Below are positions 30,270 through 39,605 of a stretch of 64,000 bases of DNA, one piece after another. Location of the stretch: positions 62,001-126,000 of the forward strand of contig QCGO01000002.1 of the NCBI GenBank assembly GCA_003279855.1, in the 5' to 3' direction. Each line of letters starts with the position of its first letter. The stretch's first letter is position 1. The position numbers and the translations under genes were made by a program. Source of the stretch: Prochlorococcus sp. AG-388-E21. GTDB taxonomy: Bacteria; Cyanobacteriota; Cyanobacteriia; PCC-6307; Cyanobiaceae. The notes under the pieces are model-generated. The model made no database searches and was not told the DNA's origin. It saw only the letters and a program-made list of their open reading frames with translations.

Positions 30270-32234
30270 ATGAAAGATCCACTATCCCCAAATGAGTCTT
30301 TTGACATTATTGTTATTGGAGGAGGACATGCAGGTTGTGAAGCTGCAATTACGACAGCAAAATTAGGATTTTCTACTGCGTTATTTACAATAAATTTAGA
30401 TAGGATAGCCTGGCAACCATGTAATCCAGCTGTAGGTGGGCCCGCAAAAAGTCAATTAGTCCATGAGGTTGATGCTTTAGGAGGAATAATTGGAAAATTA
30501 GCTGATGAAACTGCAATTCAAAAAAGAATTTTAAATGCGAGCAGGGGGCCAGCCGTTTGGGCATTAAGGGCTCAAACAGACAAAAGAGAATACTCAAAGA
30601 GAATGATAGAAATACTCCAAAACACAGATAATCTTTCGTTAAAGGAGGCTATGATTACTGAATTAGTGATAAAAGAGACAGAAACTTTTACCAATAATTC
30701 AAAGAATATGACTAAACAAATCAAAGGTGTAAAAACTTTTTTTGGAACTTACTATTCTGCAAAATCAATAATAATTACTGCAGGAACTTTTTTAGAAGGA
30801 AGAATCTGGATAGGTAATAAATCAATGTCTGCAGGGAGATCTGGAGAGCAAGCGGCACAAGGATTAACGCAAAGCTTACATAATCTTGGAATAAAAACTG
30901 AGCGATTAAAAACTGGAACTCCTGCAAGAGTAGATAAAAAGAGTATTTCTTATGATGAATTAGATATTCAACCAAGTACAGCTGCAGATAAATATTTTTC
31001 GTTTGATCCCATAATCAAAAACAATATGCCACAAGTAAGTTGTCACATAACAAGAACAACTTTAAAAACTCATGAATTAATTCGCAATAATTTGCATTTA
31101 ACTCCAATCTATGGAGGATTTATAGATAGTAAAGGTCCTAGATATTGCCCTTCAATCGAAGACAAGATTGTAAAATTTGCAGACAAAAATTCACATCAAA
31201 TTTTCTTAGAACCTGAAGGGATAAATACACCAGAAATATACGTACAAGGATTCTCTACTGGATTACCTGAAAATATTCAATTAGAACTTTTAAGAACATT
31301 ACCAGGATTAAATAACTGTAAAATGCTTAGGCCTGCTTATGCTGTTGAATATGAATATATCCCGGCGACACAACTTAAGTCATCATTGGAAACAATTGAG
31401 ATAGAAAATTTATTTAGTGCTGGACAAATCAATGGAACAACGGGCTATGAAGAAGCTGCTGCTCAAGGATTAGTTGCAGGAATTAACGCAACCAAAAAAC
31501 TAAATATGAAAGATCCAATAATATTTTCAAGAGAGAGCAGCTATATAGGTACTATGATCAATGACTTAATTACGAGAGATCTTAAAGAACCATATAGAGT
31601 CCTTACAAGTAGAAGTGAATATAGACTTACTTTGCGAGGAGATAATGCTGATAGGAGATTAACTCCTTTAGGTTTTGAAATAGGTTTAATAGATGAAAGA
31701 AGATGGTTAGCTCATAAGAAAAAAATGAAATCACTTAAAGAAGAAAATTCAAGATTAGAAAATACACGTATAAAATGTACTGCTGAAGTCGCTAAAAAAA
31801 TAGAGTTAGATAGTGGATCAAAAATTAAAGGATCAACAACATTAAAAGAACTTTTAAAAAGACCAAATCTTCACTACTCTGATTTGATAAAATATGATTT
31901 GGTAGACAAAACTCTTCCGATATCAGTAATTGAAGGAGTTGAAATAGATATTAAATACGAAGGCTACCTTAAAAGACAAAAAAATAATATTGATCAGATG
32001 AATCGTCAAAGTCTTAAATCACTTTCATCAGAAATTAATTATGAACAAATAGATACTCTATCTTTAGAGGCTCGTGAAAATTTAAATAAGATAAAACCAA
32101 CTAATTTTGGTGATGCATCCAAGATACCAGGTGTCAGTAAAGCTGATTTAACAGCATTACTAGTTTGGCTCAAAATTAAGGAACTAAAAAAAGAAAAGAC
32201 AACTAGTTTTGTTGAAAAAAAGTTATCATCTTAA
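30270..32234 (+). CDS. mnmG: tRNA uridine-5-carboxymethylaminomethyl modification enzyme
   Basis: A 654-residue FAD protein with the dinucleotide-binding motif GGGHAGCE (17-24). Other GidA signatures are [21 protein letters not shown] and [14 protein letters not shown], plus a C-terminal helical domain with [17 protein letters not shown]. With MnmE it modifies U34 of tRNAs reading NNA/NNG codons. It lies 12 bases downstream of dnaB and 7 bases upstream of the chorismate lyase gene. Confidence 0.98.
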   Translation: MKDPLSPNESFDIIVIGGGHAGCEAAITTAKLGFSTALFTINLDRIAWQPCNPAVGGPAKSQLVHEVDALGGIIGKLADETAIQKRILNASRGPAVWALRAQTDKREYSKRMIEILQNTDNLSLKEAMITELVIKETETFTNNSKNMTKQIKGVKTFFGTYYSAKSIIITAGTFLEGRIWIGNKSMSAGRSGEQAAQGLTQSLHNLGIKTERLKTGTPARVDKKSISYDELDIQPSTAADKYFSFDPIIKNNMPQVSCHITRTTLKTHELIRNNLHLTPIYGGFIDSKGPRYCPSIEDKIVKFADKNSHQIFLEPEGINTPEIYVQGFSTGLPENIQLELLRTLPGLNNCKMLRPAYAVEYEYIPATQLKSSLETIEIENLFSAGQINGTTGYEEAAAQGLVAGINATKKLNMKDPIIFSRESSYIGTMINDLITRDLKEPYRVLTSRSEYRLTLRGDNADRRLTPLGFEIGLIDERRWLAHKKKMKSLKEENSRLENTRIKCTAEVAKKIELDSGSKIKGSTTLKELLKRPNLHYSDLIKYDLVDKTLPISVIEGVEIDIKYEGYLKRQKNNIDQMNRQSLKSLSSEINYEQIDTLSLEARENLNKIKPTNFGDASKIPGVSKADLTALLVWLKIKELKKEKTTSFVEKKLSS

Positions 32235-32240
32235 AAGATA

Positions 32241-32885
32241 TTGGTAACAGAACTGAATAATAAACTCCTCAACTCACCAAAAATTTTATGGGAAGAGAAA
32301 GCCACTTCTTTTTTAGTTGCAAATGCTTTACCTAAAATATCTGGAGCATGGAAATTAATGTTACTAGGGGATGGCAGTCCAACAAGACATTTACAGCTTT
32401 TAACTAATCACGAAACAAAAATCAGATTAATATCTATGCAGATAGATCCTCTATTTAAAAAAGAAGGTCCAAGAGAAATCGATCAATTAAAAGAACCTTT
32501 AATTAGAAGGCAAGTTTGGATTAGAAATCAAAACAAAAATCTTGCCTGGGCTGAAAGTTGGTGGAATTCAGAACAAGTCAGTCAAAATTTAAAAGCAAAA
32601 GAAGAACCAATCTGGAAAAACTTAACTCAAGATAGATCAGAACTATTTAGAGAAGTTGACAGCATTTCAATAGTTAATTCAAATTGGTTAGAGGAGGAAT
32701 TTTGTTTTGAAGGCCCATTTTGGTCAAGAAATTACAGATTTTTTCGTAATAGAAAACCTCTAACTATTATTCGAGAAGTCTTCAATCCTCTTTTAGAAAC
32801 TTGGTTAGGTCCATCAGGAATTCAAAATTTTTCTAATCTATATTCTTCTTCTTCTAGACCTTGGAATACTTCTTCCATTTTTTGA
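32241..32885 (+). CDS. Chorismate lyase (cyanobacterial type)
   Basis: A 214-residue protein of the chorismate pyruvate-lyase superfamily as found in cyanobacteria. GAWKLMLLGDGSPTRHLQLLT (about 36-56) and the REVFNPLLE segment near 180 are characteristic. The cyanobacterial enzyme makes 4-hydroxybenzoate for plastoquinone. The start shown is TTG at 32241, 7 bases after mnmG; there is no upstream ATG in frame. The 3' end overlaps the convergent hypothetical gene by 48 bases. Confidence 0.78.
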   Translation: MVTELNNKLLNSPKILWEEKATSFLVANALPKISGAWKLMLLGDGSPTRHLQLLTNHETKIRLISMQIDPLFKKEGPREIDQLKEPLIRRQVWIRNQNKNLAWAESWWNSEQVSQNLKAKEEPIWKNLTQDRSELFREVDSISIVNSNWLEEEFCFEGPFWSRNYRFFRNRKPLTIIREVFNPLLETWLGPSGIQNFSNLYSSSSRPWNTSSIF

Positions 32886-33407
32886 AACGCTTTTTGGATT
32901 ATCTTTGTTTACATTAATCTCATTAATTTTTTCAGAAGATCTTTGCCATCTATCAACTTTTAAATCTGAATCATCCAGCAATTCATCAAAAGAGTTTGAT
33001 TTTCCATAAGGCAACTTCTTTTGTTCCTTGATCTGGATACTTTTAGGTTGCCTTAAAGATAAAGCCTCTAAAGGACGCTTAGAAAATGGTTTCTCAACAT
33101 CAATAAATTTAGATTCTCTTGAAAAAGATTTAATATCTTGTACCTCTTCATAACTATTTTCCTGATCAGACCAATCATCGTCTTCTTCCTCAAAAAACAT
33201 ATCCATTTTATCTGATACCCATCTTCCAACATTTTTAACATTCCTGCGAGATATTCCTTGAAAATCAGTACTTCTTTTTTTACCGGGTCTAGAACCTGAT
33301 ACACCATCAACAAATTGTCTACCTGTTGCAAAAATTTTATCAACTTGTTTATCAAGTATTGTTCTGTCAAAATTATTTCTAAAATTTCTATTTCTGCGAG
33401 AATCCAT
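32838..33407 (-). CDS. Conserved hypothetical protein with basic ends and an Arg-rich C-terminus
   Basis: A 189-residue hydrophilic protein without membrane segments. The N-terminal part (FDRTILDKQVDKIFATGRQF, then GSRPGKKR) looks folded and conserved. A strongly acidic patch follows (FFEEEDDDW near 70), then a low-complexity charged region. It ends SIPRSRRRRI. I do not recognise a named family. The tail and N-terminal Arg/Asn-rich region suggest contact with nucleic acid or an RNA-processing partner; this is inference. Its stop lies 48 bases inside the chorismate lyase gene. Confidence 0.68.
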   Translation of the reverse strand: MDSRRNRNFRNNFDRTILDKQVDKIFATGRQFVDGVSGSRPGKKRSTDFQGISRRNVKNVGRWVSDKMDMFFEEEDDDWSDQENSYEEVQDIKSFSRESKFIDVEKPFSKRPLEALSLRQPKSIQIKEQKKLPYGKSNSFDELLDDSDLKVDRWQRSSEKINEINVNKDNPKSVSKNGRSIPRSRRRRI

Positions 33408-33491
33408 AAATTATCTTTGTTTTTAAATATCAAGTTACAACAACATAATAGGAAATTCTAAATAAAGAAACAAAATCACATTTTTAAATTA

Positions 33492-34019
33492 TCAATCAAA
33501 CAAAATTAAACAGTTTTTATTCCAGGATCCATTAAAGAACAAATTACAACATTTCTTACAAGCAATATTTCTAATTCTTTTTCTATACATATATTTCTCC
33601 CCGCAATTTAAACATTTGCCAGTATATTTTAATGCCTTTCTTTCAACAGGAAAATTATGTCTAATACTTATCTGAAAATTATTTTCAACTTTGTTAATTT
33701 CATTCATTTTACTCAAAAAATTTGGCCCATGTATCTCACTTATATTCAAAATCCTATCTACCCATGCATGAATCATTTCATGACATAAAGTACTATGAAT
33801 TTCATTACAAGATAATTTACTTAAAATTGGCTTTGACAAAATTATTTCAGAATCAATGACTCCTTTAAGTAGTTTACGCTTATAAAAACCTGCAGTTGTC
33901 TTTAATCTATTATCGCTCCATCTAACTTTTACTAAAGGTTCTCTATTAGTTGTTAAAGATTGATCAAAAAATTGCCTATTAAACTTATGAAATACTGGTA
34001 AAAGAGGAATTAAAGCCAT
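33492..34019 (-). CDS. SprT-like zinc metalloprotease
   Basis: A 175-residue protein with the zinc-protease motif HEMIH (80-84), a third candidate ligand His97 (ISEIHGPNF) and a C-terminal zinc ribbon (Cys136, Cys139, Cys154, Cys157). This is the SprT/Spartan fold; eukaryotic Spartan cleaves DNA-protein crosslinks, while bacterial SprT proteins are little characterised. It is divergent from the NTF2-like gene, which is followed by the ATP-dependent DNA ligase. Confidence 0.85.
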   Translation of the reverse strand: MALIPLLPVFHKFNRQFFDQSLTTNREPLVKVRWSDNRLKTTAGFYKRKLLKGVIDSEIILSKPILSKLSCNEIHSTLCHEMIHAWVDRILNISEIHGPNFLSKMNEINKVENNFQISIRHNFPVERKALKYTGKCLNCGEKYMYRKRIRNIACKKCCNLFFNGSWNKNCLILFD

Positions 34020-34104
34020 TATCGATTAAACTTAATATTATTTTGACAAAAAAAGTCATCAAAAACGATTTATTTTCTTAAAATTAAGTAAAACTAACTA
34101 CAAA

Positions 34105-34524
34105 ATGGATGCATTACTAGTAAAAGATATTGGTGTCAAAGCTTTATTGGTAGGAGGAGCAGTGCTTGTTTCTTTTTGGACCTTCAATGCTGTTAAGCTT
34201 GTTATAAGCGCTAGAGGAATCAATCCATTAGTTCGGAAATTTTTTGATCAAGTAGCAGCGGGTAGAATTGACGCTGCATATGGACTAACTACTAAAACTT
34301 ACAAAACACATGTAAAACGTCAGGACTTTTTAAAATTTTTAGCTGGCTTAAATTTAAATAAGTATAGAAATCTTAAGTCAGGAAGACCCAGAGTTCAAGA
34401 AGATCAAATCATAATTACTTTAAATTTAAAATCTGAGGATAAGAAAGATGAGCTTCCCTTAGATTTTACTTTTTCAAAAAGTGATAAAGATTGGAAGATA
34501 GACAGAATAGCTAAAGTAAAGTAG
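34105..34524 (+). CDS. Hypothetical protein with one membrane helix and an NTF2-like domain
   Basis: A 139-residue protein. Residues about 10-33 form a membrane anchor (ALLVGGAVLVSFWTFNAVKLVI). The rest (VRKFFDQVAAGRIDAAYGLTTKTYK, then beta-strand-rich sequence ending DWKIDRIAKVK) resembles NTF2-like/DUF4864-type domains. Function is unknown. The stop is 17 bases before the ligase start on the same strand, so the two are probably co-transcribed. Confidence 0.72.
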   Translation: MDALLVKDIGVKALLVGGAVLVSFWTFNAVKLVISARGINPLVRKFFDQVAAGRIDAAYGLTTKTYKTHVKRQDFLKFLAGLNLNKYRNLKSGRPRVQEDQIIITLNLKSEDKKDELPLDFTFSKSDKDWKIDRIAKVK

Positions 34525-34541
34525 GAAAGGTTCAAAAACTT

Positions 34542-35873
34542 GTGAAACATGAAGAACTTCGGAAAGAAGAAATAATAAAAAAATTAGAATTACATCCAAG
34601 CAGATTAGATAAAGAAAAAATCATTTTTGAAGCAATGGAAAATGGACTGGATGATTTTTTTGAGGGTATAACTATGGCCTTAGATCCTTTAGTAACTTTT
34701 GGTGTAAAACAAGTACCTGAGAAAGAAGTAGAGACATCTAGTCAAGGTTGTAAATGGATTATTTTTAAAGTACTAACAAATCAATTAATCAAAAGACAAC
34801 TTACTGGGCATGCCGCTAGAGATGCGATCAATTTAGTTATGAATTCTGCAACTAAAGAACAATGGAACGGATTTTATAGACGCGTATTGATTAAAGATCT
34901 TCGTTGTGGGGTTTCTGAAAAAACAATAAACAAAGTTGCAAAAAAATTTCCAAAATACGCTATACCTATCTTCTCATGTCCCCTTGCGCATGACAGCGCA
35001 AACCATGAAAAAAAAATGATAGGCAAGAAACAAATTGAGATTAAATTAGACGGAGTCAGAGTATTAACAATTATTAGAAAAAATAAAGTAGAAATGTTTT
35101 CTAGAAACGGCAAACAGTTTAATAACTTTGGTCATATCATTACAGAAATAGAAAAAGTATTAGCGAAAGAACCTGCCCCCTACGATTTAGTCTTAGACGG
35201 TGAAGTAATGAGTGCTAATTTTCAAGACTTAATGAAGCAAGTGCATAGAAAAGATGGTAAACAATCCAAAGATGCAGTTTTACACTTATTTGATATCTGT
35301 CCAATTAAAAATTTCCAGAAGGGTTTATGGGAGAAAGATCAAACTACTAGAAGTATGTTGGTAAAAAATTGGGTAACAAAAAATGCAACTCTTTTAAAAC
35401 ATGTCCAAACACTTGACTGGGAAAATGTGGATTTAGATACTCCTGAAGGACAAAGCAGATTTGTAGAACTTAACAAATCAGCCGTAGAGGGAGGATATGA
35501 AGGCGTGATGATTAAAAATCCTCATGGTTGGTATGAATGCAAAAGAACACATAATTGGTTAAAAGCAAAACCATTCATAGAAGTCACCTTAAGAGTTGTA
35601 GCAATAGAAGAAGGAACAGGCCGAAACGAAGGCAGACTTGGAGCAATCCTGGTTGAAGGTAAAGATGATCAATATAATTATCGTCTTAATTGCGGAAGTG
35701 GATTTAGTGATTCTCAACGTGAAGAATATTGGAGTGGAAGAGATAAACTAATTGGCCAATTGGTAGATATCAGAGCTGATGCAAGAACTCAATCTCAAGA
35801 TGCTGAAACATTCAGTCTTAGATTCCCAAGATTCAAGTGCTTTAGAGGTTTCACACCGGGTGAAAAAATATAA
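34542..35873 (+). CDS. ATP-dependent DNA ligase, phage T4 gp30-like
   Basis: A 443-residue ligase starting at GTG. The adenylation domain has motif I IKLDGVR with nucleotidyl Lys168, motif III LDGE (218-221), HLFDICP near 250, motif IV EGVMIK (320-325) and motif V KAK (341-343). An OB-fold domain follows (from about 350: VVAIEEGTGRNEGRLGAI). The N-terminal domain (LTGHAARDAI, VLIKDLRCGVSEKTINKV) matches my memory of the T4 phage ligase N-terminus (LTGNAA, MMRDLECGAS, IANKV). Bacteria normally use NAD-dependent LigA, so this is an accessory ligase, plausibly of phage origin. It seals nicks in DNA; the cellular role is unknown. Confidence 0.88.
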   Translation: MKHEELRKEEIIKKLELHPSRLDKEKIIFEAMENGLDDFFEGITMALDPLVTFGVKQVPEKEVETSSQGCKWIIFKVLTNQLIKRQLTGHAARDAINLVMNSATKEQWNGFYRRVLIKDLRCGVSEKTINKVAKKFPKYAIPIFSCPLAHDSANHEKKMIGKKQIEIKLDGVRVLTIIRKNKVEMFSRNGKQFNNFGHIITEIEKVLAKEPAPYDLVLDGEVMSANFQDLMKQVHRKDGKQSKDAVLHLFDICPIKNFQKGLWEKDQTTRSMLVKNWVTKNATLLKHVQTLDWENVDLDTPEGQSRFVELNKSAVEGGYEGVMIKNPHGWYECKRTHNWLKAKPFIEVTLRVVAIEEGTGRNEGRLGAILVEGKDDQYNYRLNCGSGFSDSQREEYWSGRDKLIGQLVDIRADARTQSQDAETFSLRFPRFKCFRGFTPGEKI

Positions 35874-36000
35874 TTTTAAGGAAATTAGTTTCATAGAAGT
35901 CAATGTTTACGTTAGCAGTAAATTATGAAAAACTAAAAAAGTAGATAATGAAATACACTATTAATAATTAATAAATTACTACTTAAAGATATTGATTTTT

Positions 36001-36153
36001 ATGGATAACAAAAATCTTTTCAAATATATTAAAACACCTTGCGGTCAAGCAAAATATATAGAATTACAATCTAATAAAAGTTTACTTGGCAAATTAAGAC
36101 TGTTTTGGTTTGTAATTATTGCTTCTATAAGAGATTGGAATATTAGAGATTAA
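36001..36153 (+). CDS. Small hypothetical protein, 50 residues
   Basis: An ATG-started ORF of 50 codons (MDNKNLFKYIKTPCGQAKYI ... IRDWNIRD) in an otherwise empty 270-base gap. A hydrophobic stretch KLRLFWFVIIASI near 31-43 could be a short amphipathic or membrane segment. The TAAAGATATTGA sequence upstream offers no clear ribosome-binding site. Its last 11 bases overlap the stop end of the convergent TVP38-like gene. I recognise no family. The 127 bases before it show no gene, only AT-rich sequence. Confidence 0.5.
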   Translation: MDNKNLFKYIKTPCGQAKYIELQSNKSLLGKLRLFWFVIIASIRDWNIRD

Positions 36154-36754
36154 TTTCTTTTGACTCATTAATATATTCTTTAGCGTACTTTGCTGAAAAA
36201 TAAACAACCATCAAAGTAGAAACCACACTTATAATTGTTATTAATAAATTATTTGATGGCTGTAAATTTTTTAAATCCTGCAAACTTTTTGCCAAGCTCC
36301 CTATAGAACAATAAAGAAATGTTCCAGGAATGATTCCTAAAAGACCAAGAGTAAAGTTTCTGAATTTAATATTATTTAATCCATAAAAATAATTAAGAAT
36401 ACTAAAAGGAAAGAGAGGAGAAAGTCTGGCTAAAAGGATTAATTTGAGACCACCTTTCTGCACTACTTGTTCCATAAGACTTAATCTGGGGAAACGATTA
36501 ATAACTTCTTTAAGCCTTATTGATAAAAAACTTTTTGAAATAAAGAATGCTACTGAAGCTCCAATAACTGCCGCAAAAAAAACTATTATTGAACCGAGAT
36601 AAGCACCATATAAAAAACCAGACAATAAAGATAACCAAGAGGCAGGAAGAATTAATAAAACAATTAAAATATATAAAAGGATAAATGCAAAAATCCCAAT
36701 ATCTGTATTAAAAAAATAGGCTAAATCATAGATATTTTCAAAAAAAGGAGTCAT
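36143..36754 (-). CDS. TVP38/TMEM64 (DedA-like) family membrane protein
   Basis: A 203-residue integral membrane protein with about five hydrophobic spans. The family features are the GFLYGAYLGSIIVFFAAVIGA glycine-rich re-entrant region (about 46-66) and LILLARLSPLFPFSILNYFYGL. DedA/TVP38 proteins are linked to lipid flipping and membrane homeostasis; substrate here is unknown. Its start is only 1 base after the valS stop, so it is probably translated from the valS message. Confidence 0.87.
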   Translation of the reverse strand: MTPFFENIYDLAYFFNTDIGIFAFILLYILIVLLILPASWLSLLSGFLYGAYLGSIIVFFAAVIGASVAFFISKSFLSIRLKEVINRFPRLSLMEQVVQKGGLKLILLARLSPLFPFSILNYFYGLNNIKFRNFTLGLLGIIPGTFLYCSIGSLAKSLQDLKNLQPSNNLLITIISVVSTLMVVYFSAKYAKEYINESKEINL

Positions 36755-36755
36755 A

Positions 36756-39518
36756 TCATTTTAATAATTTAAGTTTTTTATTTATTCTTTCCGATTGCAA
36801 ATTTCCTTCTTTCAACTTGAGAAAACATTCCTCAACAATATCTTTAGGAGCTTTGTCTATAAAGTTTTTGTTAGATATTCTCTTATTTAATGTTTCTATA
36901 TCAGAATTAACTTTTTGCAGGTCCTTAGTAAGTCTATCCTTTAAAGCTTCTAGATTTACAAAATCATTAAAGGGTAAATAGACTTCTATATCACCAATAA
37001 TTCCAGAAAAAGACTTAGCAAAATTGTTTTTATCTATATCCTTAGATTTACAGATAAAAACTTCAGATGACTTAGTAAAAGTTTTAATATCAGCTATTAA
37101 AGTTTTCAGAAAGTTAGTTAATTCAATATTATCTGAAATTAAGTAAACAGGAACCAGTTGAGATGGCTTAAGTCCTAACTCAACCCTAAGATTTCTAATC
37201 AATCTAATTATTTTAAAGAGCTCTTGAAAGGATTTATCTATTTGAGAATTTATATATTTTTTTTCTAATACAGGCCATTTCTGAAGAGATAATAAGATTT
37301 CTTCAGGTTTTATTTGCAATTTATGCCAAAGTTCTTCAGTGATATGTGGCATAAAAGGATGCATCATAACCAACACATCCGTTAGTACTTTGATTAATAT
37401 TTTTTCCGATATTTTTCTGTTATGGGATTCTTTATTATTAAATTTTTGTTTTGCAAATTCAACATACCAATCACAAAAGTCATTCCATGCAAATTCATAT
37501 AATAGTTTTGCAGATTCGCCTAATTTATATTCAATTAAAAGATTAGATACTTTTGTATTCAACTGATTTAATTTTGATAAAATCCACTTATCAGATAATT
37601 CAAAATATTTTTCATCACTCTCATTTAAAGAATAATTTTCAGAAAAAGTTTTATTTATTAAAACAAATTTAGTAGCATTCCACAGTTTATTTGCAAAATT
37701 CCTTGATGCTTCAACCGTTGAAGAAGTATTTTCTTTCCTATCAAAATCAAGCCTTATATCCTGACCAGCGCCAGCTACTTCACGAAGTAAAGCAAATCGC
37801 AAAGCATCAGAACCATATTTATCAATCAAAAGCAAAGGATCAATTCCGTTACCTGAACTTTTACTCATTTTTTTATTATTTTCATCACGAACTAAACCAT
37901 GAATATAAACATCTTTGAATGGAATATTATTCGTAAAAGTTTTGCCCATCATTGTCATTCTTGCTACCCAAAAGAAAATAATATCGAAACCAGTTACTAA
38001 AACACTATTTGGATACCATTTTTTAAAATCTGCATCATTCGTATTAGGCCACCCCAATGTAGAAAAAGGCCATAAACCACTTGAAAACCAAGTATCTAAA
38101 ACATCCTTATCACGAATAAGTTGCAAATTAGACCCAAATTCTTTAGTAGCTTTGCTTAATGCTTCTTTCTCATTTCTGGCAACAACATATGGAGTATTTT
38201 GATCTATTGAGTCTTCTGATTGTTTTAATACATACCATGCAGGAATTTGATGTCCCCACCATAATTGTCTACTAATACACCAATCATTGATATTATCTAA
38301 CCAATCTTTATAAACTTTCTCCCAACGCTGAGGAATGAAGGTAGGCTTTTTAGAATCAAGTTCTTTTAGACAACTTAAAGAAATATTGCCCATTTTCAAA
38401 AACCACTGAGTTGACAATAATGGCTCAATTGGCACTTTACCTCTATCAGAAAAAGGTACTGTATTTTTATAGTTTTCTATTTTAGTTAATAAACCTAAAG
38501 TATCTAATTCCTTTATGATTTGTTTTCTAGCATCAAATCTATCTAAATCCTGAAACTTTCCTGCATTAATATTAAGAGTTCCATCTTTATTCATTATATT
38601 GATTTGCTTTAAATTATTCCTTTTGCCGATAGCAAAATCATTAGGATCATGAGCTGGGGTAACCTTTACACAACCTGTACCAAAATCCTTATCAACATGT
38701 ATGTCAGAAATAACAGGTATTTCTCTATCAACAAAAGGTACTTTTACTTTTTTATCAATATATTTTTTATATCTTTCATCGTTTGGATTTACAGCTAGAG
38801 CGGTATCTCCCAATAAGGTTTCAGGTCGAGTTGTTGCTACCTCTAAATATTCATCTAAGATTTGACCCTGATCAGAAATTAGTGGATATTTAAAATGCCA
38901 TAAGTATCCATTCACCTCCTGCATTTCAACTTCAAGATCACTAACTGCTGATTGAGATGCTGGACACCAATTAACTAAATATTCCCCTCTATAAATCAGT
39001 TTTTTCTCATGCAAAATATTAAATGCTTCAACAACTGCTTCGTTCAATTTTTTATCTAAAGTAAATCTTTCCCTTTCCCAATCTACGGAATACCCAATCC
39101 TCTTTAATTGGGATATTATTTTACCCCCACTTTGCTCTTTCCAAATCCAGGCTCTTTTTAAAAACTCTTCTCTGCCAATATCTTCGCTATTTTTTCCTTC
39201 AGTTTTTAATTGTTTTTCAAGAATAGTTTGAACGGCTATTGAAGCATGATCAGTACCAGGTAAACACAAAACATTTTTGCCAAGAAGTCTTTGAAAACGA
39301 ATAATCACGTCTATTAATGCAGTATTGAAGGCATGGCCCATATGCAAAGACCCTGTGACATTTGGAGGAGGAATCACTATACAAAAAGGATCCCCTTTAT
39401 CACTAGGATTCGGACTAAATGCTCTTAAACTATCCCATTGCTTTTGCCATTTTTGTTCTACCTGTGATGGCAAATAATTATTTAATGTAAGTTCATCATT
39501 CGACTCATTCATTTGCAA
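36756..39518 (-). CDS. valS: Valyl-tRNA synthetase
   Basis: A 920-residue class I synthetase. It has the HIGH-type motif HMGH (59-62 in PPNVTGSLHMGHAF), the editing CP1 domain with TTRPETLLGDTA, the KMSKS motif near 549 and a C-terminal coiled-coil arm (about 855-915). It charges tRNA-Val; a tRNA-Val gene lies about 0.45 kb upstream on the same strand, separated by the IscA-like gene. Length is normal. The start MQMNESND has a second ATG two codons later. Confidence 0.98.
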   Translation of the reverse strand: MQMNESNDELTLNNYLPSQVEQKWQKQWDSLRAFSPNPSDKGDPFCIVIPPPNVTGSLHMGHAFNTALIDVIIRFQRLLGKNVLCLPGTDHASIAVQTILEKQLKTEGKNSEDIGREEFLKRAWIWKEQSGGKIISQLKRIGYSVDWERERFTLDKKLNEAVVEAFNILHEKKLIYRGEYLVNWCPASQSAVSDLEVEMQEVNGYLWHFKYPLISDQGQILDEYLEVATTRPETLLGDTALAVNPNDERYKKYIDKKVKVPFVDREIPVISDIHVDKDFGTGCVKVTPAHDPNDFAIGKRNNLKQINIMNKDGTLNINAGKFQDLDRFDARKQIIKELDTLGLLTKIENYKNTVPFSDRGKVPIEPLLSTQWFLKMGNISLSCLKELDSKKPTFIPQRWEKVYKDWLDNINDWCISRQLWWGHQIPAWYVLKQSEDSIDQNTPYVVARNEKEALSKATKEFGSNLQLIRDKDVLDTWFSSGLWPFSTLGWPNTNDADFKKWYPNSVLVTGFDIIFFWVARMTMMGKTFTNNIPFKDVYIHGLVRDENNKKMSKSSGNGIDPLLLIDKYGSDALRFALLREVAGAGQDIRLDFDRKENTSSTVEASRNFANKLWNATKFVLINKTFSENYSLNESDEKYFELSDKWILSKLNQLNTKVSNLLIEYKLGESAKLLYEFAWNDFCDWYVEFAKQKFNNKESHNRKISEKILIKVLTDVLVMMHPFMPHITEELWHKLQIKPEEILLSLQKWPVLEKKYINSQIDKSFQELFKIIRLIRNLRVELGLKPSQLVPVYLISDNIELTNFLKTLIADIKTFTKSSEVFICKSKDIDKNNFAKSFSGIIGDIEVYLPFNDFVNLEALKDRLTKDLQKVNSDIETLNKRISNKNFIDKAPKDIVEECFLKLKEGNLQSERINKKLKLLK

Positions 39519-39605
39519 TAGTTATTTCATTAGCTTTTTACTTATTTTATATTGAGGGAAGCGAATAATTTAAAAAAATATCAGTTTGCAAAAAATATGT
39601 AAAAA

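Noticed and set aside
33068-33433. Overlapping reverse-strand ORF of 121 residues
   Set aside because: It lies in another frame of the 189-residue hypothetical gene, with composition typical of a shadow frame (Ile/Leu/Lys runs) and no motif.
34041-34071. TTGACA upstream of the NTF2-like gene as a strong promoter
   Set aside because: The -35 match is perfect at 34043-34048, but no acceptable -10 hexamer lies 16-18 bases downstream, so the call is not supported.
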